From NCBI GenBank assembly GCA_007126855.1, contig SLAK01000093.1:1-8353 (forward strand): a stretch of 8,353 nucleotides of DNA, given 5' to 3'. Below are positions 1 through 5,914 of this stretch, in pieces. The position numbers and the translations under genes are program-made. The stretch comes from Dehalococcoidia bacterium (lineage in GTDB: Bacteria; Chloroflexota; Dehalococcoidia; Tepidiformales; Tepidiformaceae). The notes under the pieces are model-generated. The model did no database searches, was not told the DNA's origin, and saw only the letters and a list, made by a program, of their open reading frames with translations. The number at the start of each line of letters is the position of its first letter. Position 1 is the stretch's first letter.

Positions 1-5
1 GGGGT

Positions 6-1349
6 ATGATGCGGCGCATGGATAGTGCCGCTGCTCTTCGATCGACCTTCGTGCCCCATTCGGTGCCGCTTCAGGTGGCGCGGGCGGAGGGCGCATACCT
101 GTATACGCCGGAAGGACGGTCGATCCTGGATGCGGCTGGCGGGGCGATCGTGGCGAACATCGGCTATGGGCGGGAGGAGATCGCGGAGGTGGCGGCGGAG
201 ACGTTGAAGGACATTGGGTACATCCTGCCGATCTGGGCCACGCCGCAGAAGGTCGCTCTGCTCGCCCGGCTGCGGGAGTCGTGGTTGCCCGCCGGGCTAA
301 CGCGGGCATCGATCGTAAGCGGCGGGTCGGAGTCCGTGGATGCGGCGGTGCGTCTGGCGCGGCAGCACCATGTCTGGGCGGGCCGGCCAGAGCGGTGGAA
401 GGTGATCGGGACGGACCTTTCGTACCACGGGGTCACGTTGAGCGGGCTTTCGGTGGGGCATCATGCACCGCGGCGGGTTGGGATGGAGCCACTGCTCTAC
501 GACATGCCGAAGGCGCCGGCGCCCTATTCGCTGGAGGAGTCGACCGGGCACGCGGAAACGTCATTCCTGCAGAAGGCTGCGGACCTGGCGGAGCAGACGA
601 TCCTGGAAGCGGGGCCGGAGACGGTGGCGGCGTTTATTGCGGAGCCGATCACCGGGTCGGCGGGTGGGGCGGTGGTGCCGCCGGAGGGCTACTGGCAGCG
701 GCTGGCGGAGATCTGCCGGAGCTACGGGGTCTTGCTGATCGCGGACGAGGTGATGACGGGCTTCGGGCGGACAGGGAAGCGCTTTGGGCTGGAGCATGAG
801 GGTGTAACGCCGGACATCATGGTGAGCGGCAAGGGACTTTCGGGCGGCTACGCGCCAGCGGGCGGCGTGTTCGCGACCGAGGAGGTGGTCGCGCCGCTGA
901 CGGAAGCGAAACAGGACCTGATGTTCTACACCTTTGCGGCGCACCCGTTGGTGTGCGCGATTGCGGACAAAGTGCTGGAGATCATGGAGCGGGAGCGGCT
1001 GGTCGAGCGGGCGGCGACGATGGGGGCGAAGCTCCGGGAGCGGCTGAAGGCTATTGAGGAGCACCCGAACGTGGCCGAGGTGCGCGGCCGGGGGCTGATG
1101 CTGGGCGTAGAGTTCGTGCGCGACAAAGAGACGCTGGAGCGCTTCCCGAAGGAAGCGCGCTTCGCGGCGAAGGTTGTGGCGGCAGGCGTGGAGCGGGGCG
1201 TGTTTTTCTACCCGGCCGGGTCGGGGCCGGTGCACGACGCGATCATGATGGGCCCGCCGTTCATCATCACTGAGGGCGACATCGACCTGATGGTGGATAC
1301 GCTGCGCGCGGCAATTGATGACGCGGTTGCGGCAGTCGCGAAGGGCTGA
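6..1349 (+). CDS. Class III PLP-dependent aminotransferase
   Basis: Fold-type I, class III (omega-type) aminotransferase, 447 aa, the usual full length for this family. It should move an amino group from an amine or amino acid to a keto acid with pyridoxal phosphate in the cytoplasm. Visible landmarks are the phosphate-binding GGSES at residues 106-110, YHG at 140-142, the cofactor-binding Asp247 in ADEVMTGFGRTG, the Schiff-base Lys276 in SGKGLSGG, and the YTFAAHPL segment near 308-315 that closes the active site across the dimer. The C-terminal small domain is complete (GRGLMLGVEF near 361-370). The substrate cannot be read from sequence: beta-alanine, taurine, GABA and diamine enzymes all share these motifs. 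ATG codons lie at 6, 9 and 18; because the window begins at base 1 the upstream RBS is mostly unseen, so the exact start is uncertain. It converges on mnmA with only 12 nt between the stop codons. Confidence 0.93.
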   Translation: MMRRMDSAAALRSTFVPHSVPLQVARAEGAYLYTPEGRSILDAAGGAIVANIGYGREEIAEVAAETLKDIGYILPIWATPQKVALLARLRESWLPAGLTRASIVSGGSESVDAAVRLARQHHVWAGRPERWKVIGTDLSYHGVTLSGLSVGHHAPRRVGMEPLLYDMPKAPAPYSLEESTGHAETSFLQKAADLAEQTILEAGPETVAAFIAEPITGSAGGAVVPPEGYWQRLAEICRSYGVLLIADEVMTGFGRTGKRFGLEHEGVTPDIMVSGKGLSGGYAPAGGVFATEEVVAPLTEAKQDLMFYTFAAHPLVCAIADKVLEIMERERLVERAATMGAKLRERLKAIEEHPNVAEVRGRGLMLGVEFVRDKETLERFPKEARFAAKVVAAGVERGVFFYPAGSGPVHDAIMMGPPFIITEGDIDLMVDTLRAAIDDAVAAVAKG

Positions 1350-1361
1350 GCGGGACTGGAG

Positions 1362-2450
1362 CTACGGCCGCCAGGCGCTTTCGACGGTGCCGCCGCCGAG
1401 GACTTCGTCGCCGTCGTAGAAGGCGACGGCCTGGCCGGGGGTGAGGGCTCGCTGGCGGCGTTCGAAACGCAGGACGACGCGTTCGCCTTCGGCTTCTTCG
1501 ACTATGGCTTCGGCGGGCTCGGCCTTATAGCGCGCCTTGGCCTGGAGGCGGGTCCCCGGGGGCGCGGGGGTTTCGCGGGTCCAGCGGGTTTCGCCGACTT
1601 CGAGCATGGTGGCGAAGAGGTCCTCTTCAGGGCCGATGGTGACGATGTTGCGCTCGGGATCGAGGCCGGTGACGTAGCGGGGCTCGCCAAAGGTGACGCC
1701 CAGGCCTTTGCGCTGGCCGATGGTGTAGGCGGGGATGCCGCGGTGCTCGCCGACGACGTTGTCGGTGGCGTCGCGCATTTCGCCGGGCGCCATGTCGATG
1801 TGCTCCTGGACGAAGGCACGGTAGTCGTTGCCGGGAACGAAGCAGATCTCGACGCTATCGGGCTTGTTGGCGACTTCCAGGCCCAGCCGGCGGGCTTCGG
1901 CGCGGACTTCGTCCTTGGTCAGCCCGCCGATTGGGAGGAGGAGCCGGCCAAGCTGGTCCTGCTGGAGCATATAGAGGACGTAGGACTGGTCCTTGGAGGC
2001 GTCGACGCCGCGGAGGAGGCGATGGTAGCCGCCGTTGGGGGCGTGTTCGACGCGGGCGTAGTGGCCGGTCGCGACATAATCCGCGTCCATAGCGGGGAGG
2101 CGGTCGACGAGCGCGCGGTACTTGATGTGTTCGTTGCAGCGGACGCAGGGGTTGGGGGTGCGGCCTGCTGCGTACTCGTCGACGAAGCGGTCGACGACGT
2201 GGGTGCGGAACTCGTCTTCGAAATTCATGACGTAGTGACGGATGCCGATCTGGCCGGCGACGCGGCGGGCGTCGTCGATGTCTTCGACGGAGCAGCACTG
2301 CTGGTGGCCCTGGAAGGCTTCGGGGCGGGTTTCGGTCCAGAGGCGCATGGTGACGCCGACGACGTCGTAGCCCTGCTCGTGGAGCAAGGCTGCGGCGACG
2401 GAGCTATCGACTCCGCCGGACATGCCGACGACGACCCGGGGTATTCTCAC
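1362..2450 (-). CDS. mnmA: tRNA-specific 2-thiouridylase MnmA
   Basis: MnmA makes the 2-thio group of the wobble uridine (s2U34) in tRNAs for Lys, Glu and Gln, using ATP to adenylate U34 and a relayed persulfide sulfur. The protein is 362 aa, normal for the family. The N-terminal PP-loop SGGVDSS is at residues 11-17, the first catalytic cysteine is Cys102 in NPCVRCNEHIK, and the second is Cys203 in VEICFVPGNDY. TGHYARV (128-134), KDQSYVL (153-159) and GQRKGLG (245-251) are family blocks, and the C-terminal beta-barrel domain is intact. The start is GTG at 2450, supported by a GGGAAGGA Shine-Dalgarno on the - strand (2467-2460) nine bases upstream. The stop is TAG. The gene is divergent from rsfS and the candidate starts of the two nearly touch or overlap. 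No obvious -10/-35 for mnmA was seen; its promoter would lie inside the rsfS reading frame. Confidence 0.97.
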   Translation of the reverse strand: MRIPRVVVGMSGGVDSSVAAALLHEQGYDVVGVTMRLWTETRPEAFQGHQQCCSVEDIDDARRVAGQIGIRHYVMNFEDEFRTHVVDRFVDEYAAGRTPNPCVRCNEHIKYRALVDRLPAMDADYVATGHYARVEHAPNGGYHRLLRGVDASKDQSYVLYMLQQDQLGRLLLPIGGLTKDEVRAEARRLGLEVANKPDSVEICFVPGNDYRAFVQEHIDMAPGEMRDATDNVVGEHRGIPAYTIGQRKGLGVTFGEPRYVTGLDPERNIVTIGPEEDLFATMLEVGETRWTRETPAPPGTRLQAKARYKAEPAEAIVEEAEGERVVLRFERRQRALTPGQAVAFYDGDEVLGGGTVESAWRP

Positions 2451-2838
2451 CTGCTACAATCCTTCCCAACCCGACGATGGAGCGCTGCACCTGGATCCAG
2501 AAGCACTCGCGCACAAGGCTGTTGACGTCCTCACCGAGCACCAGGCGGAAGACATCGCGCTCCTGGACATCTCGAAGTGGGCCACATTCACGGACTTTTT
2601 CGTGATTGCGACGGCGCGATCTCCACTCCAGTTTAGCGCGCTTGCGGAGCACCTGGAAAAGGAGCTGAAGCCGCTGGGCCACGATATCCGGCTAAAAGAG
2701 GGGACGCCGGCGAGCGGGTGGGTATTGCTGGATTTCGGGGAGATCATCGTGCACCTGTTCACGGCGGAGCAGCGGGCCTTTTACCGGCTGGAGGAGCTGT
2801 GGGGGAAGACGACGCAGGTGATCCGCTTCGCGGGGTGA
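2422..2838 (+). CDS. rsfS: Ribosome silencing factor RsfS (start uncertain)
   Basis: RsfS (DUF143/Iojap family) binds uL14 on the large ribosomal subunit and blocks subunit joining, lowering translation in starvation. Family blocks are clear: KAVDVLTEHQAEDIALLDIS, TDFFVIATA (57-65), SGWVLLDFGEIIVHLF (98-113) and YRLEELW (121-127), numbered from the ATG at 2422. Counted from that ATG the product is 138 aa, with about 23 extra residues that do not look like the family and are read from bases overlapping mnmA by 29 nt. No in-frame ATG, GTG or TTG exists between 2425 and the conserved core. A CTG at 2491 would give a typical 115-aa protein; it has GGAG (2479-2482) eight bases upstream and follows a TACAAT -10-like box at 2455-2460. 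The family call is firm; the N-terminus is unresolved between the ATG at 2422 and the CTG at 2491. Confidence 0.93.
   Translation: MPTTTRGILTCYNPSQPDDGALHLDPEALAHKAVDVLTEHQAEDIALLDISKWATFTDFFVIATARSPLQFSALAEHLEKELKPLGHDIRLKEGTPASGWVLLDFGEIIVHLFTAEQRAFYRLEELWGKTTQVIRFAG
2455..2460 (+). promoter_or_regulatory. Candidate -10 box for rsfS
   Basis: TACAAT matches the sigma-70-type -10 consensus at five of six positions and stands out in GC-rich surroundings. No good -35 is seen 16-18 bases upstream (the bases there are GC-rich and unlike TTGACA). Transcription from it would begin near 2467, downstream of the ATG at 2422, which would force rsfS to use a later, non-AUG start. The same six bases lie in the mnmA 5' leader on the other strand, between its Shine-Dalgarno and GTG. 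Confidence 0.4.
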
Positions 2839-2942
2839 GGCGCGGGGGAAGATGGCTCCTGGCGCCAGGCTGATCAGGTCGCAACGACAGAGGCACTGAA
2901 GCGCCGGCTCAGGTGTGGCCGGGCTCGGCCGACGATCATCGT
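2839..2942. other. Intergenic spacer with a 12-bp palindrome
   Basis: About 100 bases between rsfS and the lipoprotein gene. It contains the perfect 12-bp palindrome CCTGGCGCCAGG at 2858-2869. There is no following T run, so it is a poor intrinsic terminator, and no recognisable promoter or strong Shine-Dalgarno was seen before the lipoprotein ATG. Confidence 0.35.
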
Positions 2943-3998
2943 ATGAGGTTCATACCCGGCATCGTTCTCGGTACGCTGCTGCTCGTGTCGTGCGGCAACG
3001 GCGACGCACCAGGCTCGACACAGGCACCGGACACGCCGACGCCGCTCGCGGCGGCCGCGACAGCCACGGAAGCTCCCGTGGCAGAGACACGTTTCGGTGT
3101 GGCGGGGCTTATCCCGCCGCACTGGCCGGAGTCCAGCGAGCACGATTGGCGGGCGCTGTTTGAGGGCTTCGACGAGACGGGAGCGCTGGTCGGAGCGTAC
3201 CAGGCGTGGGACCAGCACGAGCCGATAGCAATGGTTTACCACGTTGCGGGCGAGCGCGGCATTGTTCCGGTGGTTGCTCTGGGCGTTACGCGAGACCTGC
3301 CGGGCGGGGGCCTGGAACCCCAGTTTGATCCTGCTGCCGACGATGCACGACGGGCATTCATCGATGCGGCGGTAGACGTAGTTAGCGAATACGCGGTGGA
3401 GTACCTGCTGGTGTCCACCGAAGTCGACCGGCTGCACGATCATGACCCGGACGCGTTCGACGCCTTCGTCTCCCTGTACACAGAGACGTATGAGGCGGTG
3501 AAGGCCGTTTCACCGGAGACGATGGTGTTCACGGCGTTCCAGCTCGAGATGCTTCGTGGTGACGCGGCACTTTCCGGGCGGGAGTTCGAGGAGCGCTGGC
3601 ACGTATTGGATCGTTTCGAGGGGTACATGGACCTGGTGGGGTTCACGACGTTCCCCTTCCTGGAATACGAAGACCCGGCTGATATCCCGGAGGACTATTA
3701 CGAGGCGATTGCGCGGCACACGGACCTGCCGGTTGCGTTCACGGAGATTGGGTGGCCTTCGGCGCCGCTATCTGTTGCGCCGGATTCGCCGCATGGAGGT
3801 GATCCCGAGCAGCAGGCGGCGTTTGTGCGACGGTTTGTCGAACTCACCGACGTGCTGGATGTGCGGATAGCGCTGTGGGCGTTTCCACATGATCCCGGGG
3901 CGGGGGTGTTGTCCACGTTCGAATCGATTGGTTTGCGGGAGAACGACGGTACGCCGAAGCCGGCGCTGGAGGCCTGGAAGGGGATTGCCCATCGCTGA
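2943..3998 (+). CDS. Secreted lipoprotein with a glycosidase-like TIM barrel
   Basis: A 351-aa protein with a lipoprotein signal peptide: a short N-terminus with Arg2, a hydrophobic run, and a lipobox ending LVSC with Cys17 as the lipidated residue. A Thr/Pro/Ala-rich linker (about 20-48) follows, so the mature domain would be tethered outside the membrane. The domain resembles clan GH-A glycoside hydrolases, especially the GH17-like pattern: a beta-strand 4 segment YLLVSTEVDR with Glu160 in the acid/base position, a beta-strand 7 segment FTEIGWPS with Glu268 in the nucleophile position, and ALWAFPHD (310-317) with the late-barrel Trp312. Substrate is unknown; a beta-glucan or related polysaccharide is only a guess. 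The reading frame also opens at a GTG at 2913, but the ATG at 2943 places the signal peptide correctly. The Shine-Dalgarno is weak. It has no obvious functional tie to its neighbours. Confidence 0.85.
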   Translation: MRFIPGIVLGTLLLVSCGNGDAPGSTQAPDTPTPLAAAATATEAPVAETRFGVAGLIPPHWPESSEHDWRALFEGFDETGALVGAYQAWDQHEPIAMVYHVAGERGIVPVVALGVTRDLPGGGLEPQFDPAADDARRAFIDAAVDVVSEYAVEYLLVSTEVDRLHDHDPDAFDAFVSLYTETYEAVKAVSPETMVFTAFQLEMLRGDAALSGREFEERWHVLDRFEGYMDLVGFTTFPFLEYEDPADIPEDYYEAIARHTDLPVAFTEIGWPSAPLSVAPDSPHGGDPEQQAAFVRRFVELTDVLDVRIALWAFPHDPGAGVLSTFESIGLRENDGTPKPALEAWKGIAHR

Positions 3999-4035
3999 TG
4001 GGGTCGTGGGCCGGCTGTGCGATACTGGGGCCGTG

Positions 4036-4344
4036 ATGGATACGCATGCGTTGCCTATCGAGGTCCCGTACGAGGAGGTTGCCGCGTTTTGCCGCCGGCA
4101 CCATATCCGGCGGCTGGCGTTCTTTGGCTCGGTGCTGCGCGAGGACTTTGGACCTGAGAGCGATATTGATGTGCTGGTGGAGTTCGAGGAGGGGTACCGG
4201 CCGGGACTCGAATTCTTCGGCATGGGTGACGAGCTGGCGGCGATTCTTGGCAGGCCAGTCGACTTCCTGACGGAAAAGTGGATAGACGAGCGATTCCTGC
4301 CTCGCGTGCAAGCGCAGGCGCTAGATGTCTATGTCGCAGCGTGA
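4036..4344 (+). CDS. mntA: MNT-type nucleotidyltransferase, antitoxin of an MNT-HEPN pair
   Basis: A 102-aa minimal nucleotidyltransferase. The active site GSX10DXD is complete: Gly31-Ser32, ten residues, then Asp43-Ile-Asp45 (SDIDVLVEF), with a third acidic residue likely at Asp76 in RPVDFLTEKW. Characterised MntA antitoxins use ATP to AMPylate a tyrosine of the partner HEPN toxin, which silences its RNase activity. The next gene encodes such a HEPN protein carrying the target motif, and the two genes overlap, so antitoxin function is a strong inference. The ATG at 4036 is chosen because the family core begins a few residues later and a GGGG (4027-4030) lies five bases upstream; the frame is open back to 3889 inside the lipoprotein gene, but that extension is Arg-rich shadow coding. 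An extended -10-like TGCGATACT (4018-4026) would put transcription start almost on the ATG; this is weak evidence because no -35 was found. Confidence 0.9.
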   Translation: MDTHALPIEVPYEEVAAFCRRHHIRRLAFFGSVLREDFGPESDIDVLVEFEEGYRPGLEFFGMGDELAAILGRPVDFLTEKWIDERFLPRVQAQALDVYVAA

Positions 4345-4681
4345 TGAGCTGTTCCACATCGAGGATATGCTCGACTATGCGCGGTACGCGCTTGAGTTTG
4401 TGGAAGGGCGCGTAGCGAACGACATCCAGACCGACAGGCAGTTAGCCTTCGCGCTGGTTCGTGCCCTTGAGGTCATCGGTGAATCTGCTTCCCGAGTGCC
4501 GAAGACGTACAGGGCGCGATACCCGCAGATACCGTGGGGTCAGATCGTGGGGATGAGGAATGTACTCATTCACGGATACACGAAGATCGATTACGAGCTG
4601 ATCTGGGATGTCACGGTCGACCAATTGCCACGGCTCGTGGAGCAGCTCGAGGCGATCCTAGAGGAAGAGGTGTCTGAATGA
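4325..4681 (+). CDS. hepT: HEPN-domain RNase toxin (DUF86, HepT-like)
   Basis: A 118-aa, mostly helical DUF86 protein of the HEPN superfamily. The RX4HXY motif is intact: Arg78, His83 and Tyr85 in RNVLIHGY. In studied HepT toxins Arg and His form the RNase site, with tRNA cleavage reported for one of them, and the Tyr is the residue AMPylated by MntA. Other family marks are the long acidic-amphipathic first helix with EDML and the ALEVIGESASRVP segment (47-59). It starts at the ATG at 4325 (or 4331), inside mntA, overlapping it by 20 or 14 nt, and its own Shine-Dalgarno is weak, so translation is probably coupled to the antitoxin. Its stop overlaps the start of the next gene as ATGA. GC is 57.5% over 4381-4620 (138 of 240 counted), well below the downstream gene, consistent with horizontal acquisition. 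The toxin role is inferred from family and pairing. Confidence 0.9.
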   Translation: MSMSQRDELFHIEDMLDYARYALEFVEGRVANDIQTDRQLAFALVRALEVIGESASRVPKTYRARYPQIPWGQIVGMRNVLIHGYTKIDYELIWDVTVDQLPRLVEQLEAILEEEVSE

Positions 4682-5256
4682 CGCGAAATGCATGGCAGGG
4701 AGAGCGCGTGCGGTTGCGCGCGGTCGAGCCGGAGGACTGGGAGCAGTTCCACCGATGGGAGTCGGATTCGGGCGCGCAGCAGAGCGCGTGGCAGACTTCG
4801 CCGCCGCGGAGCCGGGAGGCGAGCCGTCAGTGGGCGCGGGAGCAGGCACAACCGCTCGGTGCTGAGCACGAGCTGACCCTGGCGGTGGAGACCAAGGACG
4901 GCAAGCTGGTGGGGTCGATCGCGACACGGGACTGCGACTGGCGCAACGGGACCTTCCACGTGGGGATGACGCTGGGGCGCGACCACTGGGGGAAAGGCTA
5001 TGCGAGCGAGGCGTTTTTGCTCTTGCTGCGCTATTACTTCGATGAGCTGCGCTACCGGAAGGCAAACGGGCGGGTCTATGACTTCGGCCGCCGGGCGATC
5101 GCGCTCTATGAGCGGCTGGGGTTCCAGGAGGAAGGCTGCATCCGGTCGGCGTTCTACGGAGGCGGTGAGTACCATGATGTGCGCTGGTTCGGGATGACGG
5201 ATGAGGAGTTTCGCGAGCGGCACGGGGATTTCCGGCTGGCCGCGGGGGACGAGTAG
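4678..5256 (+). CDS. GNAT-family N-acetyltransferase (RimJ/RimL-like)
   Basis: A 192-aa GNAT acetyltransferase that should transfer acetyl from acetyl-CoA to an amine. The N-terminus GERVRLRAVEPEDWEQFHRW is typical of the RimJ/RimL-like group. The acetyl-CoA pyrophosphate loop is HWGKGYASEA (103-112), and the late motif YDFGRRAIALYERLGFQEEG (134-153) is the usual YExxGF region, although the common Asn before it is replaced by Asp-Phe. The substrate is unknown: ribosomal protein or other N-termini, an aminoglycoside, or a small metabolite are all possible. The ATG at 4678 overlaps the hepT stop in ATGA, with AAGAGG (4665-4670) seven bases upstream, so it is translated in the same unit as the toxin-antitoxin pair. 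GC is much higher than in hepT (85 of 120 in two 60-base blocks), so the gene may predate the pair's arrival. Confidence 0.88.
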   Translation: MTRNAWQGERVRLRAVEPEDWEQFHRWESDSGAQQSAWQTSPPRSREASRQWAREQAQPLGAEHELTLAVETKDGKLVGSIATRDCDWRNGTFHVGMTLGRDHWGKGYASEAFLLLLRYYFDELRYRKANGRVYDFGRRAIALYERLGFQEEGCIRSAFYGGGEYHDVRWFGMTDEEFRERHGDFRLAAGDE

Positions 5257-5289
5257 GCGGCTTCGACGCCGGGCAAAGGGGGCGACTTG

Positions 5290-5838
5290 GTGAGTACGCC
5301 ACGGGAACGGCGCCCTGTGAGACTGGTCCCCTATGACGAGGACTGGCCGCGTGCCTATGAAGCCATCGCCGCGGAGATCATGGAGGCGTGTGTGCCGCAT
5401 GTGGTGGAGGTGCATCACATTGGCAGCACGGCGGTGCCGGGGCTGGGAGCGAAGCCGGTCATCGACGTGATGCCGGGCCTGCGGAGCTTCGAGGACGGGT
5501 TCGCGATTGTAGATGCGATGGAAGGGCTGGGCTACGAGTATTGCGGGGAGTTTGGCATTCCGCGGCGGCATTACTTCCGCTGGCGGAGCGGGACGGACTT
5601 CGAGCGGCACATCCACTGCTACGCAGCGGGCGAAGGCCAGTGGCACTGGCACCTGGCGTTTCGAGACCACCTGCGCGCGCACCCGCAGGACCGCGAGCGC
5701 TACTACCGGTTGAAAGTGGAGCTGGCACGGCGCTTTCCGGACGACGTGGAGGCGTATGCGGACGCGAAAAGCGCGTTCGTACGGTCGATCATTTCGCGCT
5801 ATCTCACGGTTGACGAGGCGTTTGCCTCCCGCGACTGA
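5290..5838 (+). CDS. GrpB/UPF0157 family protein
   Basis: A 182-aa member of the GrpB (UPF0157) family, which has a nucleotidyltransferase-like fold and also occurs fused to dephospho-CoA kinase in some bacteria. Its biochemical role is not settled. The diagnostic block HIGSTAVPGLGAKPVIDVMP lies at 43-62, with Gly-Ser and Asp59 in the positions of a nucleotidyltransferase site, followed by ERHIHCYAAGEGQWHWHLAFRD (105-126) and the C-terminal YYRLKVELARRFP helix. GTG at 5290 is preferred over the adjacent in-frame TTG at 5287 because AAAGGGGG (5275-5282) then sits seven bases upstream; TTG leaves only four. It follows the GNAT gene by 33 nt with no visible terminator, so it is probably co-transcribed with the mntA-hepT-GNAT set. 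Confidence 0.9.
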   Translation: MSTPRERRPVRLVPYDEDWPRAYEAIAAEIMEACVPHVVEVHHIGSTAVPGLGAKPVIDVMPGLRSFEDGFAIVDAMEGLGYEYCGEFGIPRRHYFRWRSGTDFERHIHCYAAGEGQWHWHLAFRDHLRAHPQDRERYYRLKVELARRFPDDVEAYADAKSAFVRSIISRYLTVDEAFASRD

Positions 5839-5914
5839 GCGAGCGGCTGCTGGCTTCGGGCCGTTGGCGTATCCTTTGGCCCCACAACCACGACGGAAAC
5901 AAAGGGGTCGAAGC
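5839..5914 (+). promoter_or_regulatory. Spacer with weak promoter and RBS for the aldo/keto reductase
   Basis: This 76-nt gap holds a TATCCT (5870-5875) that could serve as a -10, without a convincing -35, and a clear Shine-Dalgarno AAAGGGG at 5901-5907, seven bases before the ATG at 5915. The RBS is solid and fixes the reductase start; the promoter is tentative and read-through from grpB is equally possible. Confidence 0.35.

Noticed and set aside
561..1235. 224-codon - strand frame opposite the aminotransferase
   Set aside because: Arg/His/Leu/Pro-rich shadow; the + strand carries complete PLP-enzyme motifs.
1333..1358. CAGTC/GACTG inverted repeat at the convergent aminotransferase-mnmA junction as a bidirectional terminator
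   Set aside because: Five-base stem with a loop of more than 15 bases and no T runs; too weak to call.
1743..2525. 260-codon + strand frame opposite mnmA
   Set aside because: Val/Ala/Asp/Gly-rich antisense shadow of a clear MnmA gene; no domain and no RBS.
2858..2869. CCTGGCGCCAGG palindrome as an intrinsic terminator after rsfS
   Set aside because: It lacks a loop and a T tract; kept only as a note on the spacer.
5756..5914. Upstream extension of the aldo/keto reductase frame into grpB
   Set aside because: The extension is Arg-rich and overlaps grpB, while the ATG at 5915 has a good RBS and begins the canonical N-terminus.
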